From Quillaja saponaria (taxonomy: Eukaryota > Streptophyta > Magnoliopsida > Fabales > Quillajaceae), in the NCBI GenBank assembly GCA_029379385.1, contig CM055617.1, forward strand, positions 11,689,532 to 11,753,531: 64,000 bases of DNA. Reading direction: 5' to 3'. Both the position numbers and the translations under genes were made by a program. Shown piece after piece: positions 1-11,603 of the stretch (position 1 is its first letter; each line of letters opens with the position of its first letter). Under the pieces are notes generated by a model. It worked only from the letters and a program-made list of their open reading frames with translations, made no database searches and had not been told where the DNA came from.

Positions 1-3000
1 TCGAGATAACAATTTTGATGGTTTTATCCATCCATTTCCAAACAATATGTCAAAACTTGAGATATTGGATTTATTGAACAATTCAATTGTAGGGACAATT
101 CCACCTGAGATCGGTAGACTTTCCAACTTAAGGACTTTACTCTTGAGTAGAAATCGTATTTCAGGCACGATACCTTCAACGATTTCCAACATCTCGTCTC
201 TTCAAGTGATATACTTATCCTATAACGACTTAACTGGTATTCTTCTAGATCACATTAATTTTGAATGATATCTATGAATTGATTAATGTCACTTGTTCTT
301 TTAATCTGCTTTACAAGTTCTTCTTTATTATCAAAACAAATACAGGAAAGATTCCGGAAGAAATTGGTGATCTTTCACAATTAACAGCAATAAATTTGGG
401 AGAAAACCAACTTTTCGGGGTTATACCATCAACCATCTTCAACAACTCAATGTTGCAACGTCTTGATCTCAGTAGTAACAATTTCACTGGCATTCTCCCA
501 TCGGACATGTGTCATGCTATTCCGAAGCTTGAATTTCTTTATCTCAATCAAAACCATTTCTCTGGAAAGCTACCATCAGGATGGCATGAATGCAAAGAAC
601 TCATACATATATATATGTTTGAAAATAGATTTATGGGATACATACCAACAGAAATTGGAAACTCAACTTTGCTTCAAGTGTTAGCTCTTTCTTCAAACAG
701 TTTGCAAGGTATCACTAATCCTTAGTTAATTATATTCATCTGGCTTACTATCATATCTTACGGTCTTTCAGGCAAAATAACATCTACATTACTGTCCGTT
801 GCCATTTTATTTATTTCAGTTAATTTGTCTCATTTTTATTATTCGATCCCATGTCTTGATATACACTAAAAGATTTTACTAGTTAAAACAAGTGATACAC
901 CTTCATTTATCTCATAATTTTTACTACATTTGTAATGTATTCCTTTATCCTAACACAACATTTTTGATGAAACATGATGAAGAGTTTGTTATGGTATATT
1001 GTTCAAAATTTTCTTTAATTTTAAAACTATTTTATAGTGAAGAGTTTAACTCTCCTAAGTAGAAGAAATAACAGAAAAACAAGAATTAAGAGATTGTGAA
1101 ATTTCTATTAAAGAGTTTAGATGATGCAGGTTCTATACCAAGGGAAATAGGTGACCTACGTAACCTCCAGTTTCTATTATTGGGACAGAACAACCTTACT
1201 GGATTAATACCTCCAAGTATCTTCAACATCTCAACCATGACATACTTGTACTTGTCATTTAACTCCTTCTCAGGCTCTCTTCCATCAACTATAGGTCATG
1301 GCCTTGGCAATCTTGAAGAACTCCACCTCGCTCAAAATAATCTGAGCGGAGAGCTTCCCGCCTCCATTTCCAATGCCTCCAACCTCTTTTTTCTAGAATT
1401 GACCAAAAATTCATTCTTTGGAGTTATACCAGACTCACTTGGAAATTTAAAAAATCTCCAAATTCTTGCGTTAGGGGAAAATAATTTCACCAATGTTCCC
1501 TCTACTTCAGAGATAAACATTCTCTCATCATTGGCAAATTGCAAACAATTGAGAATTATTGACTTATCATTAATTCCTTTGAATGGTAAACTTCCAACCT
1601 CATTTGGAAATTACTCCACTTCACTTGAAAAGTTATACCTGCCCAATTGCCAAGTTACTGGAAATATTCCTCAAGAAATTGGCAATTTAAGTAGCCTGAT
1701 TGATTTAAAATTGCCTGGGAATAATCTTAAAGGACCGATTCCCACTACAATTAAGGAATTACAGAATCTCCAACGTCTAGATCTTGAAATGGGCATATTT
1801 GATAGTTCCATACCCGATGAGCTATGTCAGTTGAAAATCTTGGGTTGGTTAAGTTTAAGTGGCAATCAACTTTATGGACGGTTGCCATCGTGCTTGGGAA
1901 ATCTTACATCTCTAAGAAATATCTACTTGGACTCTAACAATTTCATCTCTACAGTACCATCTACATTGTGGAGGCTCAAAGATATCTTGGAGCTAAACTT
2001 GTCATCCAATGCTTTTAATGGATTTCTACCTCTGGAGATAAAGAATCTGAGAGCTATAACAAAGTTGGATCTATCGTATAATAAAATCTCAGGCAACATT
2101 CCTAACTCAATTGGTAGCTTGCAGACCTTGGAATTCTTGGATTTGTCTCATAATGTTCTAACTGGAATGATTCCAAAATCAATGGATTTACTTATCGATC
2201 TGAAGTATCTTAATGTATCTTACAATAAGTTACAAGGAGAGATCCCCAATGGTGGACCGTTTGTAAATTTCACAAGCCAGTCTTTCATGATGAATGATGC
2301 ATTATGTGGCAAATCAAATTTGAAACTCCCAACATGTGTTATTGAGAAAACAGAACATAAGTCATCTAGAAAGTTGATTTTGTTGAAATGCATACTACCA
2401 GCAATTGTGTCTGCTATTCTGCTATTGTCATGTGTTATTTTATTCAGATGTAGGAGAAAAAAGACTGGTGATTCAAAGGAAAATGAGTTATCAACTATAG
2501 TAGTACCAAGAAGGATTTCTTACTATGAGCTTCTACAAGCAACAAATAGATTTGATGAGAGCAATTTTCTTGGTAAGGGAAGTTTCGGTGTTGTCTTTAA
2601 AGGAAGACTTTTGAGTGGATTAATGATTGCTGTTAAAGTGTTCAATTTCGACCAGGATGCTGCTTCAAGGAGTTTTGATGTAGAATGTGAAGCAATGCGT
2701 AGCATTCGCCATAGGAATCTCATCAAAATCATTAGTTGCTGTTCAAATAATGTTGATTTCAGAGCCTTAGTGATGGAATACATGCCAAGTGGAAGCCTTG
2801 AGATGTGGTTGTATGCTGACAACAATTGCTTAAATTTCTTACAGAGATTGAACATAATGATAGATGCTTGCATCAGCATTGGAATATCTCCATCATGGTC
2901 ATGCAAGGCCAGTGGTTCATTGCGATTTGAAGCCCAGCAATATATTGTTGGACGAAGAAATGGTTGCCCATGTTGGTGATTTTGGCATTGCCAAACTTTT

Positions 3001-3511
3001 AAATGAAGGACAGTCTAGAACACATACCAATACATTGGCTACGCTCGGGTATATAGCGCCAGGTATTACTCCATCAATACCAAGTTAAGTATATTCTTTT
3101 TGTCTATAGTTCTTTCTCTTATTTTTAACACTTCATAATTGTACTACACCTATTTGTGCAGAGTATGGATCGAAAGGAATTGTATCTACAAAAGGAGATG
3201 TTTATAGCTATGGCATTATGTTAATGGAAATATTTACAAGAAAGAAGCCGACAGATGACATGTTTATTGACAATTCGAGCTTGAAGAGTTGGGTAGAAGA
3301 GTCAGCACCACATGCAACAGTTCATGTTGTGGATTCTAATTTGCTTAGTGGAGAAGAACAAGAAGTTGCTGCAAAATTACTTTGTATATCTTCAATCATG
3401 GAGTTGGCTCTGAATTGCTGCATGAACTCACCTGATGAGAGAATCGACATGAAAGGTGTGTCTGCTTCGCTAAACAAGATAAAAACTAAGTTCATGAAAA
3501 CCATTATGTAA
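1..3511 (+). pseudogene. LRR receptor-like kinase (subfamily XII type), 5' end outside window, one frameshift
   Basis: Exons read from splice sites and alignment with the paralogues are <1-236, 346-708, 1130-3062 and 3162-3511; every intron is phase 1 and begins GT and ends AG. The frame is open from base 2. Exons 1 and 2 end exactly at the LxG border of an LRR unit, and exon 2 (363 nt) encodes five LRRs. Exon 3 carries about fifteen LRRs, a membrane span (about 2375-2450), the glycine loop GKGSFG, the lysine in IAVKVF, and the catalytic loop HCDLKPSN with DFG. Exon 4 restores APEYGS and the C-lobe, with TAA at 3509. One extra base near 2867 (GATGCTTGCA against GATGTTGCA in paralogues) shifts the frame just before the catalytic loop and leads to a stop at 2977. 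Apart from this base the gene is intact, so either a young null allele or a sequence error is possible. HCD marks a non-RD kinase. The signal peptide lies outside the window. It is the only RLK here on the plus strand. Confidence 0.9.
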
Positions 3512-4471
3512 CATTAATTGATTTTCCAGAAAGCATTTAAGATTATGCTTAATTATATCTCAGCAATTATTTTGATTTTTCCATTTCCAGATATTTATTT
3601 TGATGTTCTAATCTAGTGCACTTGTCCAAGGTTTATAAAATAAAAGAAGACCAAAATGAACTGATTTCAATAATGTACTAGTACAATATATATATAAACC
3701 TAAGAACACCTAAAGAAAATAATATACAGATTAGGTAACTTGATATGCAATTAAAATAAATAACTAATATGAAAATTTGTGAAAGTAATTAGTAGGTCAA
3801 TGATGTAAATAGTGAATGCTAAGTAGTCTAATCAGAGCCACAAAAATACGAAGTTGTTTACCGAATGGTCACATAAACGTATTACCTGACCTGGATGGGA
3901 CTATATTGTTTACCGAATGGTCACATAAACGTACGGCGGTTTGAGCATGGATTTTTTCATTTTGTACCCGTCCGGTACAGGTAAGACCCGAGCCCCCAAA
4001 GAATACCCGCCTTCCAGTCCATTTGTTATTTGTACCTTGGACCCGACCCAGATCCGTCCCATGGTGACCTGACTTTTTTATTTTATTTATTTATATATAT
4101 TCTTATTTTTTTCCTGTTAACTAAATTAGAACGGTGGAAATAAACTAAAAGATTAGTTTTTTAATTATGTAAACAACTCTCTTAATTACCATCCTTAGTC
4201 AACTCTTATACTTTCCTAAATTATTTCCTTAATATTCTCTTTTCCTTGAATTATTTATATTTCATTAATTGTATTTTATTTCTTGTATAGAATTTGTACT
4301 AGACATGTTTGTTTATGGGGTTTTTTTTTTTTTTTTTTTTTTTTTTTGTATAATTGACTCTGCTTTTATTTTTTAACACTTTGTCAACCATTTTTGAGTG
4401 TGGTAAATATTTTTTTTATAGTAGTTATTATAATATTAGATCATAATTATTAAAATTTAAAATAATCCAAA
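3512..4471. other. Intergenic, low-complexity repeats
   Basis: No gene is visible. A 28-base unit beginning TTGTTTACCGAATGG occurs at 3854 and again at 3906. Positions 3955-4075 are rich in ACCCG/GACCC words of the sort common in plant dispersed repeats. There is a run of 27 T at 4321-4347. Confidence 0.5.
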
Positions 4472-5112
4472 GGTGGTTGGTTGTAGCAGTGATAAGCGAA
4501 TTCCAACCCCTAGAGGAGACCAAAGATTTGAATCCAAGAGTTTCCCTTTTAGGGTTGGCTTGGTTTGGTATTACTGTGGCTTTTAAAAGCTGCTATGACC
4601 TTCATGTTGTCAAAAAGTCACAGCAATTCCCGTTTGGTAATTTTTTTATAAAAGTTGTTATGGGTAGTAAAAGCAATAAACAATGTGTTTGGTAAAGCAA
4701 ATCATACGTTGTTGTCAATATATAAAATGATAAAAATAGACATCATTAATTAAAGATATATTTGGGGAGAGAAAATTATAATTGAAGATATATTTGGTAA
4801 TTTTTTTAAAATTAATAAAGTGATTTTTATACTTTAAATTTTGAAAAGCCATAGTTAGCTTTTAAAAGCATTACTTGGGGTGTTTCTAAAAGCACCCATG
4901 ACTTTTTAAAAGTAGTAGAAGAAGCACCCATAAAAATAAATTAACCAAACAATATTTAAGTGCACCGATAAAAATAAATTAACCAAACAATATTTAAGTG
5001 TTGTAGTTTTTTAAAAGCCAAGGCACCCTCTTGAAAAGTATTACTAAACTCAGTCTTAGTCTCACGGAGCAATTGCATATGGGGATCACTTCTGGGAAAC
5101 CAAAAAAAAAAA
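4472..5112 (+). repeat. SINE-like repeat, split by a MITE
   Basis: The two ends (4472-4552 and 5058-5112) match an uninterrupted copy at 38043-38225: GGTGGTTGGTTGTAGC at the head, GATTTGAATCC in the middle, and CTCACGG...GCAATTG...GGGGAT...CTGGGAAACC at the tail. The head and middle resemble the A and B boxes of a tRNA-type pol III promoter, which suggests a tRNA-derived SINE. That family assignment is inference; the two-copy repeat is directly visible. Confidence 0.5.
4553..5057. mobile_element. MITE with TTTGGTAATACT-type inverted ends
   Basis: About 505 bp inserted inside the SINE-like repeat. The left end reads GGTTTGGTATTACTG and the right end AGTATTACTAAACTCAG, an imperfect inverted repeat. 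Both ends also carry CTTTTAAAAGC words. It resembles the shorter element at 53214-53413. The open frame at 4477-4695 crosses this repeat and is not a gene. Confidence 0.5.
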
Positions 5113-5533
5113 TTAATTATTTTTAAAATATTAATTCATTAATTTCACAATACTCAAATAATAATTTACTATTAGGTCTAATATTTATGCATTAAATATG
5201 AAAAAAACTTGTTAGACGTACCGTATTTATGATTATATATTTTTTTAGAAACTTTGCTTGATTTGAGTATGTTTTTAATTGCTTATTTTTGCAATTTTAA
5301 ATTTTATTTAAAATAATTGACCAAATTAATTCATGACAGAATATTTAAGCATTAACTAATTATGAGTAGGACTATATTGATAAAAGAAAAAAAGGTAAAT
5401 GGGAGGATCAAATTTGAGTGGATTGGGATGGAGCATCCCTATAAAAAATGAGTTTAGATCGGGTATGTACTTGGTTAACAAAACGGACGCATGAAAACAT
5501 GGGGTAAGGTACGTATTTGCCTAATATTTATAG

Positions 5534-6457
5534 TTGAACTTATTTTCTTCTACTTTATTATGGAAGTCTTTTCATAAGGCTTTTGGTACTCGGTTATTGT
5601 TCAGCAAAACATTTCATCCGCAAACTAATGGTAAGTCTGAGAGGACTATATTGACTTTGAAGGATATGCTACGAGCCTGTGTCATGGACTTTGAAGGCAG
5701 TTGGATTAGCATCTTCTATTGATGGAGTTTGATTATAATAATAGCTACCATAATAGCATTCAAATGGAACCATCTGAAGCATTGTATGGTAGGAAATGTT
5801 GATCTCCTAATTAGATGATTTGAGACAAGTGAGCATCATCTGTTGGTACTAGAGTTGATCTAGGATGCCATAGAAAAGGTTTAAGTGATTTGTGATAGAT
5901 TACGGACTGTACATAGTAAGCAAAAGTCATACCCTAATAACAGTCGAAGACAATTGGAGTTTGAAGTAGGTGATCATGTGTTTTCAAAAGTTTCTCCTTT
6001 TAAGGACACTCTAAGATTCGGTAAAAAAGGCAAACTGAGTCCAAAATTCATTGGACCTTTTCAAATCCTAGATAAGATTGGAGCTATAGCGTATAGATTG
6101 GTGTTGCCCCCTAGATTTGGATAGAGTGCATCCAATATTTCATGAATCTATGCTTCAAAAGTATTTTCCAGATGAGTCTCAAGTTTTATGAATTCAAAAG
6201 ATACAAGTTGATAAAAATCTTACATATGAAGAGAAACCAGTGGCAATTATTGCTAGGCTAGTCCGTAAACTTCGATCAAAGGTTATTCTTTCAGTAAAAG
6301 TTGTATTGCAACATCATGGAGAACATGAATCCACTTGGGAATCTAAGAGCGCGATAAAACAAAGCTATCCATATTTATTCAAATGATTAAGGTAAATGAT
6401 ATACTTTATAACTTTCTATTTGAAATTCGGGACTAATTTCTTTTAAGGGGGAGGGAC
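5534..6457 (+). mobile_element. Ty3/gypsy pol remnant: integrase C-terminal part and chromodomain-like end
   Basis: Conceptual translation gives integrase words LWKSFHKAFGT, TFHPQTNGKSERT and KDMLRAC, then after stops and a shift VGDHVFSKVSPF, KFIGPFQILDKIG and a chromodomain-like tail (KLRSK, ESTWES, YPYLF) ending at a TGA at 6384. A purine-rich polypurine tract (6446-6456) directly precedes the LTR. The reading frame is broken by stops near 5720 and 5810 and by a frameshift near 6120; gag, protease, RT and RNase H are absent, so the element is truncated at its 5' side. The order integrase-chromodomain-LTR and the very long LTR fit the Tekay/Del chromovirus clade (inference). Confidence 0.8.
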
Positions 6458-6709
6458 TGTGATAATCCTATAGCTTAATGTATATTTAGGGATGCGGTAC
6501 GTAAATTAGCGTGACTATACAAATAATAATTTTATGTGAAGAAAAATTAAGGTAAAAGAATATTTGTATATATATGTATATATCTATAGAGATTAAAATT
6601 TAATTTCACTATCCTATTAATTAATTTGAAACTTGAAGGAAACATGTTTAGTTTATTTTGACATACATAATATATGGGCAAATAAAATAATGAAATAGAA
6701 AATGTATTT

Positions 6710-6748
<39 letters not shown>

Positions 6749-9302
6749 CTTTGTAGACACGAGAAAGGAATCAATTTGGATCACATATTTTTTTAACTTG
6801 ACTTTTGACCCTAAAGAAATATTTATTTTTTTCCCTTTAACCTCCCACATCACCGGCTCACTTCCTTTCTCTTCTCTTCCCCTGAGCTCTATTTTCTTGT
6901 TGCCGTGTAACAGTTCCTTGTGGCTGGGAGTGTGGTAAGTTTTATTTTCTTGTTCAAGCAGTTTGGGTTTTCATGGTTGTAGCTCATTTAAGATGTGGGT
7001 GAACCAAGAATTTATTTGGGAAGGTGGAGGTAGCAAGACAAAAAATCTAGTAGCTTTGTTTTGGGTTTTTCTTTCCTCCTTTCCTTGTTTTCATCTTGTT
7101 TGATGAAGCAATATTCTTAGTTGCCTATGAAAGGTTGGCAATAGTAATAAGTTCGTAATTTCAGCTTTTGTTAGGATGTTCATCAATTAAAGGAAGCTGA
7201 TTCCTTCTTCTTATTTGAAGCTTAATTCACTTTGGGAAAACGTTGTAGGTTGAAGCCAAGATTGTGGCATGGGTTGGCGATAGCAGGAGCAGTGTAATTG
7301 TGCCCTGTTTCCAGCTTTTGGGCTTGAGTTTTGGAAGGTAATTTCTACATTTTAGTTCAGCCAAGAGGAGGCAGTATTGATAGCAAGAACTTATCATTTC
7401 TTATGACCAGTTATGGAGTGAAATAAGAAAAAAAAAGTAAGAGAATGAGAGGTTTGTACCTCTTTAATGCCACGGCAGCAAGGGAAATGAAAGTGCAAAG
7501 AATTCTCTTGTGCCGTGAGCATCATATAGGTTAGGGTGATAGGTTAAAATAAGATATATGAGCTAAACTTTAATTATGTTAAGGGATTTACTTATATGTT
7601 ATTTAAAGTTTAATTGTGGGTTAGTAGAGTAAGGATTTCTAATGATATATAATGAGTTAAGATAATTAAATTTAGCTTTGGGGTGTTTTATTAGTTTAGT
7701 GTTATATGAATCAAAGTATGAATAATTAGTAAGTTAAGATAAGGATGACAGGAAGTTAAATTAAAGATATAAATAAAAACTAAGAAAAATATGGACTAGT
7801 GATAAAAAATCATAGGAATTAGAAAAGAGTAGATTTAAAACTTAATTATGTTTAAGATGGAAATGTATAGTTTCAGTAATTGATTAATCTTAGGTGATTA
7901 AATTAAGTTCAGTTCAATAATAGAAATACAAGTGCGATATGAAGTTAAGAGGGCATACTTATCATATTGAGAGATATATACGTACATGAATTCCAAATTC
8001 ACATATAAAGGAAATATGCATCTTATATGTTAAACAAATTTCTTAAGAAAACTTAAATGTTATCCTATAAATATATATATATATATATATATGTTGATTT
8101 ACTAAAAAATTTAGTAAACAGTGAATTAAGAATTACAGAGTTAATCATTAAATAATTATTGTAAGTAATATATGATTTGATGATTTCAGTTCCGGATCGT
8201 GTCAATAATATTCCAACATCCTCACAGACAAGACAGATTGATGAACGACATCTTTGAACTTAGTGATTACGTGCACTTTGGTTGTCATATTATTATGTGA
8301 ATTTGAATATGCAAGCATTATTTGTGGTTAATAAGGATCAACAAAGTGAAATTTTTGTAAGAAACGATTTTATTTCTGGAATTGAAATCCAGGTACACCA
8401 AGGATATTTTGATTTGAAACTTCTGATAAATGTTTTAAATAAAATTGAGTACTCAGCCCTGGTAAGATAGATTATGTATGGAGATTAATATGTTGTGTGA
8501 GCGCGTAAATGCCTAGTGGATGGTGATACTGTTGTGCGGGCTGAGTTACTCACTAGCTCTTTGTTTGCTTTGTATGTTTTGATTGCTATATTGAAATTCT
8601 GTGCTCCAGATATTGAGTTAGATTATATATGCTGTGAAACATGTGAATCGTGCCTGTATGATAATTACAATTACATAGTGTGCAATTAAATTTGGACAGG
8701 TGATTGATTAGTAATATATGTGTGTTATGTGTTGTGTGATGCTGATACTCTCACGATACGTGCTTTACTCACTGAGTCCTCGTGACTCACTCTTTCCTTT
8801 GTTGTGATTTTTTTACTATCAAGAAGACATAGATCGTCTTGCCAAGATTATCTACCTGCTGACACTGCTATGGCAAGGTAAACCTGAAATTGCATACTTG
8901 AAGTTGACAGGGCAACACTTGCAGTCACTTAGGGTTTTATGCATTACTGTATATATGTTGAAGTAACTGCGTTGATTTGATGCGTAGTTAGGAGCATAGC
9001 TCTATTGTCGATTGTAATATTATGGTTTATTAGTAAATTGTAAACAAGAATATTTATTCGTCTTATGTGGCATGTTCCACTTTACAGGAAACCTCTATCA
9101 AAATTTTCAAGTAAATATCTTATTTTAAGAACTTGTGTTGATAGTCTTTATTTATTTATTTATTATTATTCAGTAAAGCTTTCTTTGTCTTAATTGTAAT
9201 TGGTTTAAGAGTCAATTGTGCATCGTAAAGGAGTATTAAGGGTCACAGGAGTTTGATTATCCATTCTTCCTGCCAGTTATACCTTTATTTGAGGGTATGA
9301 CA
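6458..9302 (+). repeat. Ty3/gypsy 3' LTR, 2,845 bp
   Basis: It starts TGTGATAATCC right after the polypurine tract and ends GGGTATGACA, the canonical TG...CA. It aligns in reverse orientation with the solo LTR at 13759-17338 over the start and the 8470-9302 part (for example TACTCAC..., GTTCCACTTTACAGG). It contains (TA)n at 6714-6745 and 8068-8091. Small ORFs inside (6702, 8282) are not genes. Confidence 0.75.
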
Positions 9303-10925
9303 ATAATTTACCCAAAATATCAGATTTCTCTAACATATAAAATTTGACCATGTTTCCCTTTAATAATCACTTAACTCATATTTTCAACACTTTGCCTATA
9401 ACTAACTATCCTTTGTTCATACTCACTACTCACTTTCATTAAATCCTTAGATTACGACATTAACCAACAATTCTTTAATCTTGTTCATAAACTTTTTATT
9501 CAAATTCCAATAATCCTAACCACAAGATTTGAATATACCAAGTTTTCCTTATTACCTTACAATTAGTTTCTTTTAAACATTTTGTCATACATCTTAAAGA
9601 CATTTTTAATTTCATTCTATATATATATATATATACCCTAAAAGTATCAACACAATTTCCATTACTACTATATTGCTTGTATAGATTCAACAACAATTAA
9701 TCCAATTCTCATACACAACCAAAAATAACTATTAAGTTCTTTTAGGCATTTTATCAAATACACCAAGGGCATGATTTATTCTATTTCATATATATTTTTA
9801 TATTTCCATACAATTAATACAATTTCATATGACTTATATTTCAATCATTTAACTTAAGCTTTAATTTAACAAATCAAATTAACCTAAAAGCTTTATTTAT
9901 ACATATCTCCAACATCAATATGATCTAGTTCAATTCCATTAATCATTTAACTTCTACTTCTACTCATTAATTCTAATCTATGTTATCCACAATTCTCTTC
10001 ACCCCTAATCCTACATCATCAACTAATATAACATCAAAGAACTAAAATTATATGTAAAGAAGTATGGATGCCACTCTAATTGTGACTGTCAAAAAACCTT
10101 TGCTGCCAACCATGGCAGCCTACAAATCTCCCCTTAAACAATCACCAAAAGCATGTATTTACCTTACCAATACAACCACAAGAAGGTTGCAGTAAAACAT
10201 TGTTGCTGCCAAGCTCGAATAGAGCACCGTCAACAACTTTTCAGCAGTAGCTGGTCACATCCCCTGCAACTGCTGCCATGACCAACATTTGTACCCCGAC
10301 ACAAGAACAACAAGCCACTCCCAATAGGACATCTAACTCACAGTTGCTCTTGTTCACTTCAAGCCGTTCAGCAATAGAGCAAGAACAAAGGAGTAAGGAA
10401 TAGAATTGGAGCACAAGAAAGTGCTGCACGGTTAAGACAAGAAAAGCGCACACAAAGAAAATTCGGTTGGCAAAGAACAAGAACAAGCATAGATAATCGG
10501 TGGGGGTTAGAACAAACGAAAAGGAAGGTGGTGCTATCTCCACAACAACGATGAAAGTAGAGAATTCTAGAGTAAGGAGTAAGGCGGTAGAGGAAAATGA
10601 AGAGTAGGAAAATCTGCCACACAAGGATAAAGGGCAAAGAAACAAAAAATGGTAAAGTGAGTCAAAGTCAAACCACCATGTGGTGGGATTTAAGTTTTGA
10701 TTTATTATATATATATTAATTATTTCCCTCACCTTAATTTACTTGGCCATAATTTTATTTGCTTTACAATAGCAAGTTCTACACAACAACATTTTAAAAC
10801 GTATGTTTGTTATAATATATTTAATTATATTGTTATTTATTTAATCTATTTATGAATTTATTGTTTTATAACTGAAATTTATACATTATATTTAAAACTT
10901 GACTTTACTATGTCGGGTTATAACA
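9303..10925 (-). repeat. Partial LTR, minus orientation
   Basis: It ends GGGTTATAACA, the reverse complement of the TGTTATAACCC start seen in the other LTRs, and its 9540-9600 part matches the minus-strand LTR near 60970-61020 (CTTACAATTA...CTTTTAAACA). Only the U3-like half is present; the expected TGTCA start is missing because the copy abuts the preceding LTR at 9302. The minus-strand frame at 10241-10732 lies inside it and has no protein-like features. Confidence 0.6.
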
Positions 10926-11040
10926 TTAACTCTTCAAGAGCTTAGACTCGTGAGCTTTTAATGAACATAAGCCAAACTTGAGATTGTCTACAACTTGACA
11001 AACCGAGCTGAGGTTAGCTCATTACCACCTCTTAATCAAC
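10926..11040. repeat. GAGCTCG-rich repeat with hAT-like terminus
   Basis: Repeated GAGCT/GCTCG/CTCGTGAGC words, ending GTTAGCTCATTACCACCTCT. Similar ends occur at 45230-45255 (TTGTCACCTCT) and 27180-27192 (TTGACACCCTTA), resembling the TAGGGGTGTCAA-type ends of plant hAT elements. The classification is tentative. Confidence 0.35.
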
Positions 11041-11598
11041 TTCAACCCTTGTCCTCACTTTGCACTGCATGAAACAAAATCTTACAGTTTATTTAAAACT
11101 GGAAGAGGTATGAAAAAATTTTCAAACTAAGATTTGTTTTCTGATGTAACAGATAATAAAACATATTTCCAACTAAGAATTTTTTTATTTTTTTACGAAA
11201 GCTATTTTTAATGAACCAAATAGAGCCTAAAGAAAAATGTGATTGAGACTAATTAGATAACAAAATTTAAGGATTAATTATATATATACACAATTAAAAA
11301 TGTGATAATTAAATTAAAATTTATAAAAGGGTTCTTTTCCCTAAATTGTGATATTAGACTCTTTAAAACCCACAAGACTTTATAATATAGAAACTCCTTG
11401 TTGTCTTTTAACTATTTTTGAATTTAAATAGGAGTTTTCTGATAGGTTTGTGAGAGTGATTCATGTAAGGTTATGATATGGGTTTCAGTAGGTTCATTTT
11501 TAAAAATTGGGAAGGGTTCGGGTCTTATCTATAAACCCTGGCCTAAGGTTTTTTTGTTTTTTTTTTTTGGTTGACTTAATGATCAAGTGTGTCGGATG
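11041..11598. repeat. Copy 1 of the 3'-flank repeat
   Basis: Shared with 33000-33440 and 46200-46850, with a partial copy at 43070-43195. Common words are GAGACTAATTAGA, AATTAAAAATGTGA and GGTTTGTGAG.GT.ATTCATG. It lies downstream of the minus-strand RLK cluster and is now cut off from it by the two solo LTRs. Confidence 0.75.
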
Positions 11599-11603
11599 GC
11601 CTG

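Noticed and set aside
4472..4552. tRNA gene
   Set aside because: Only A- and B-box-like words are present; no acceptor stem or anticodon arm can be folded, and the sequence is repeated elsewhere as a SINE-like element.
6547..6938. ORFs rich in YIYIYI
   Set aside because: Translations of a (TA)n microsatellite.
10241..10732. 163-residue minus-strand ORF
   Set aside because: It lies within a partial LTR, has a low-complexity Leu/Phe/Ser composition and matches no protein known to me.
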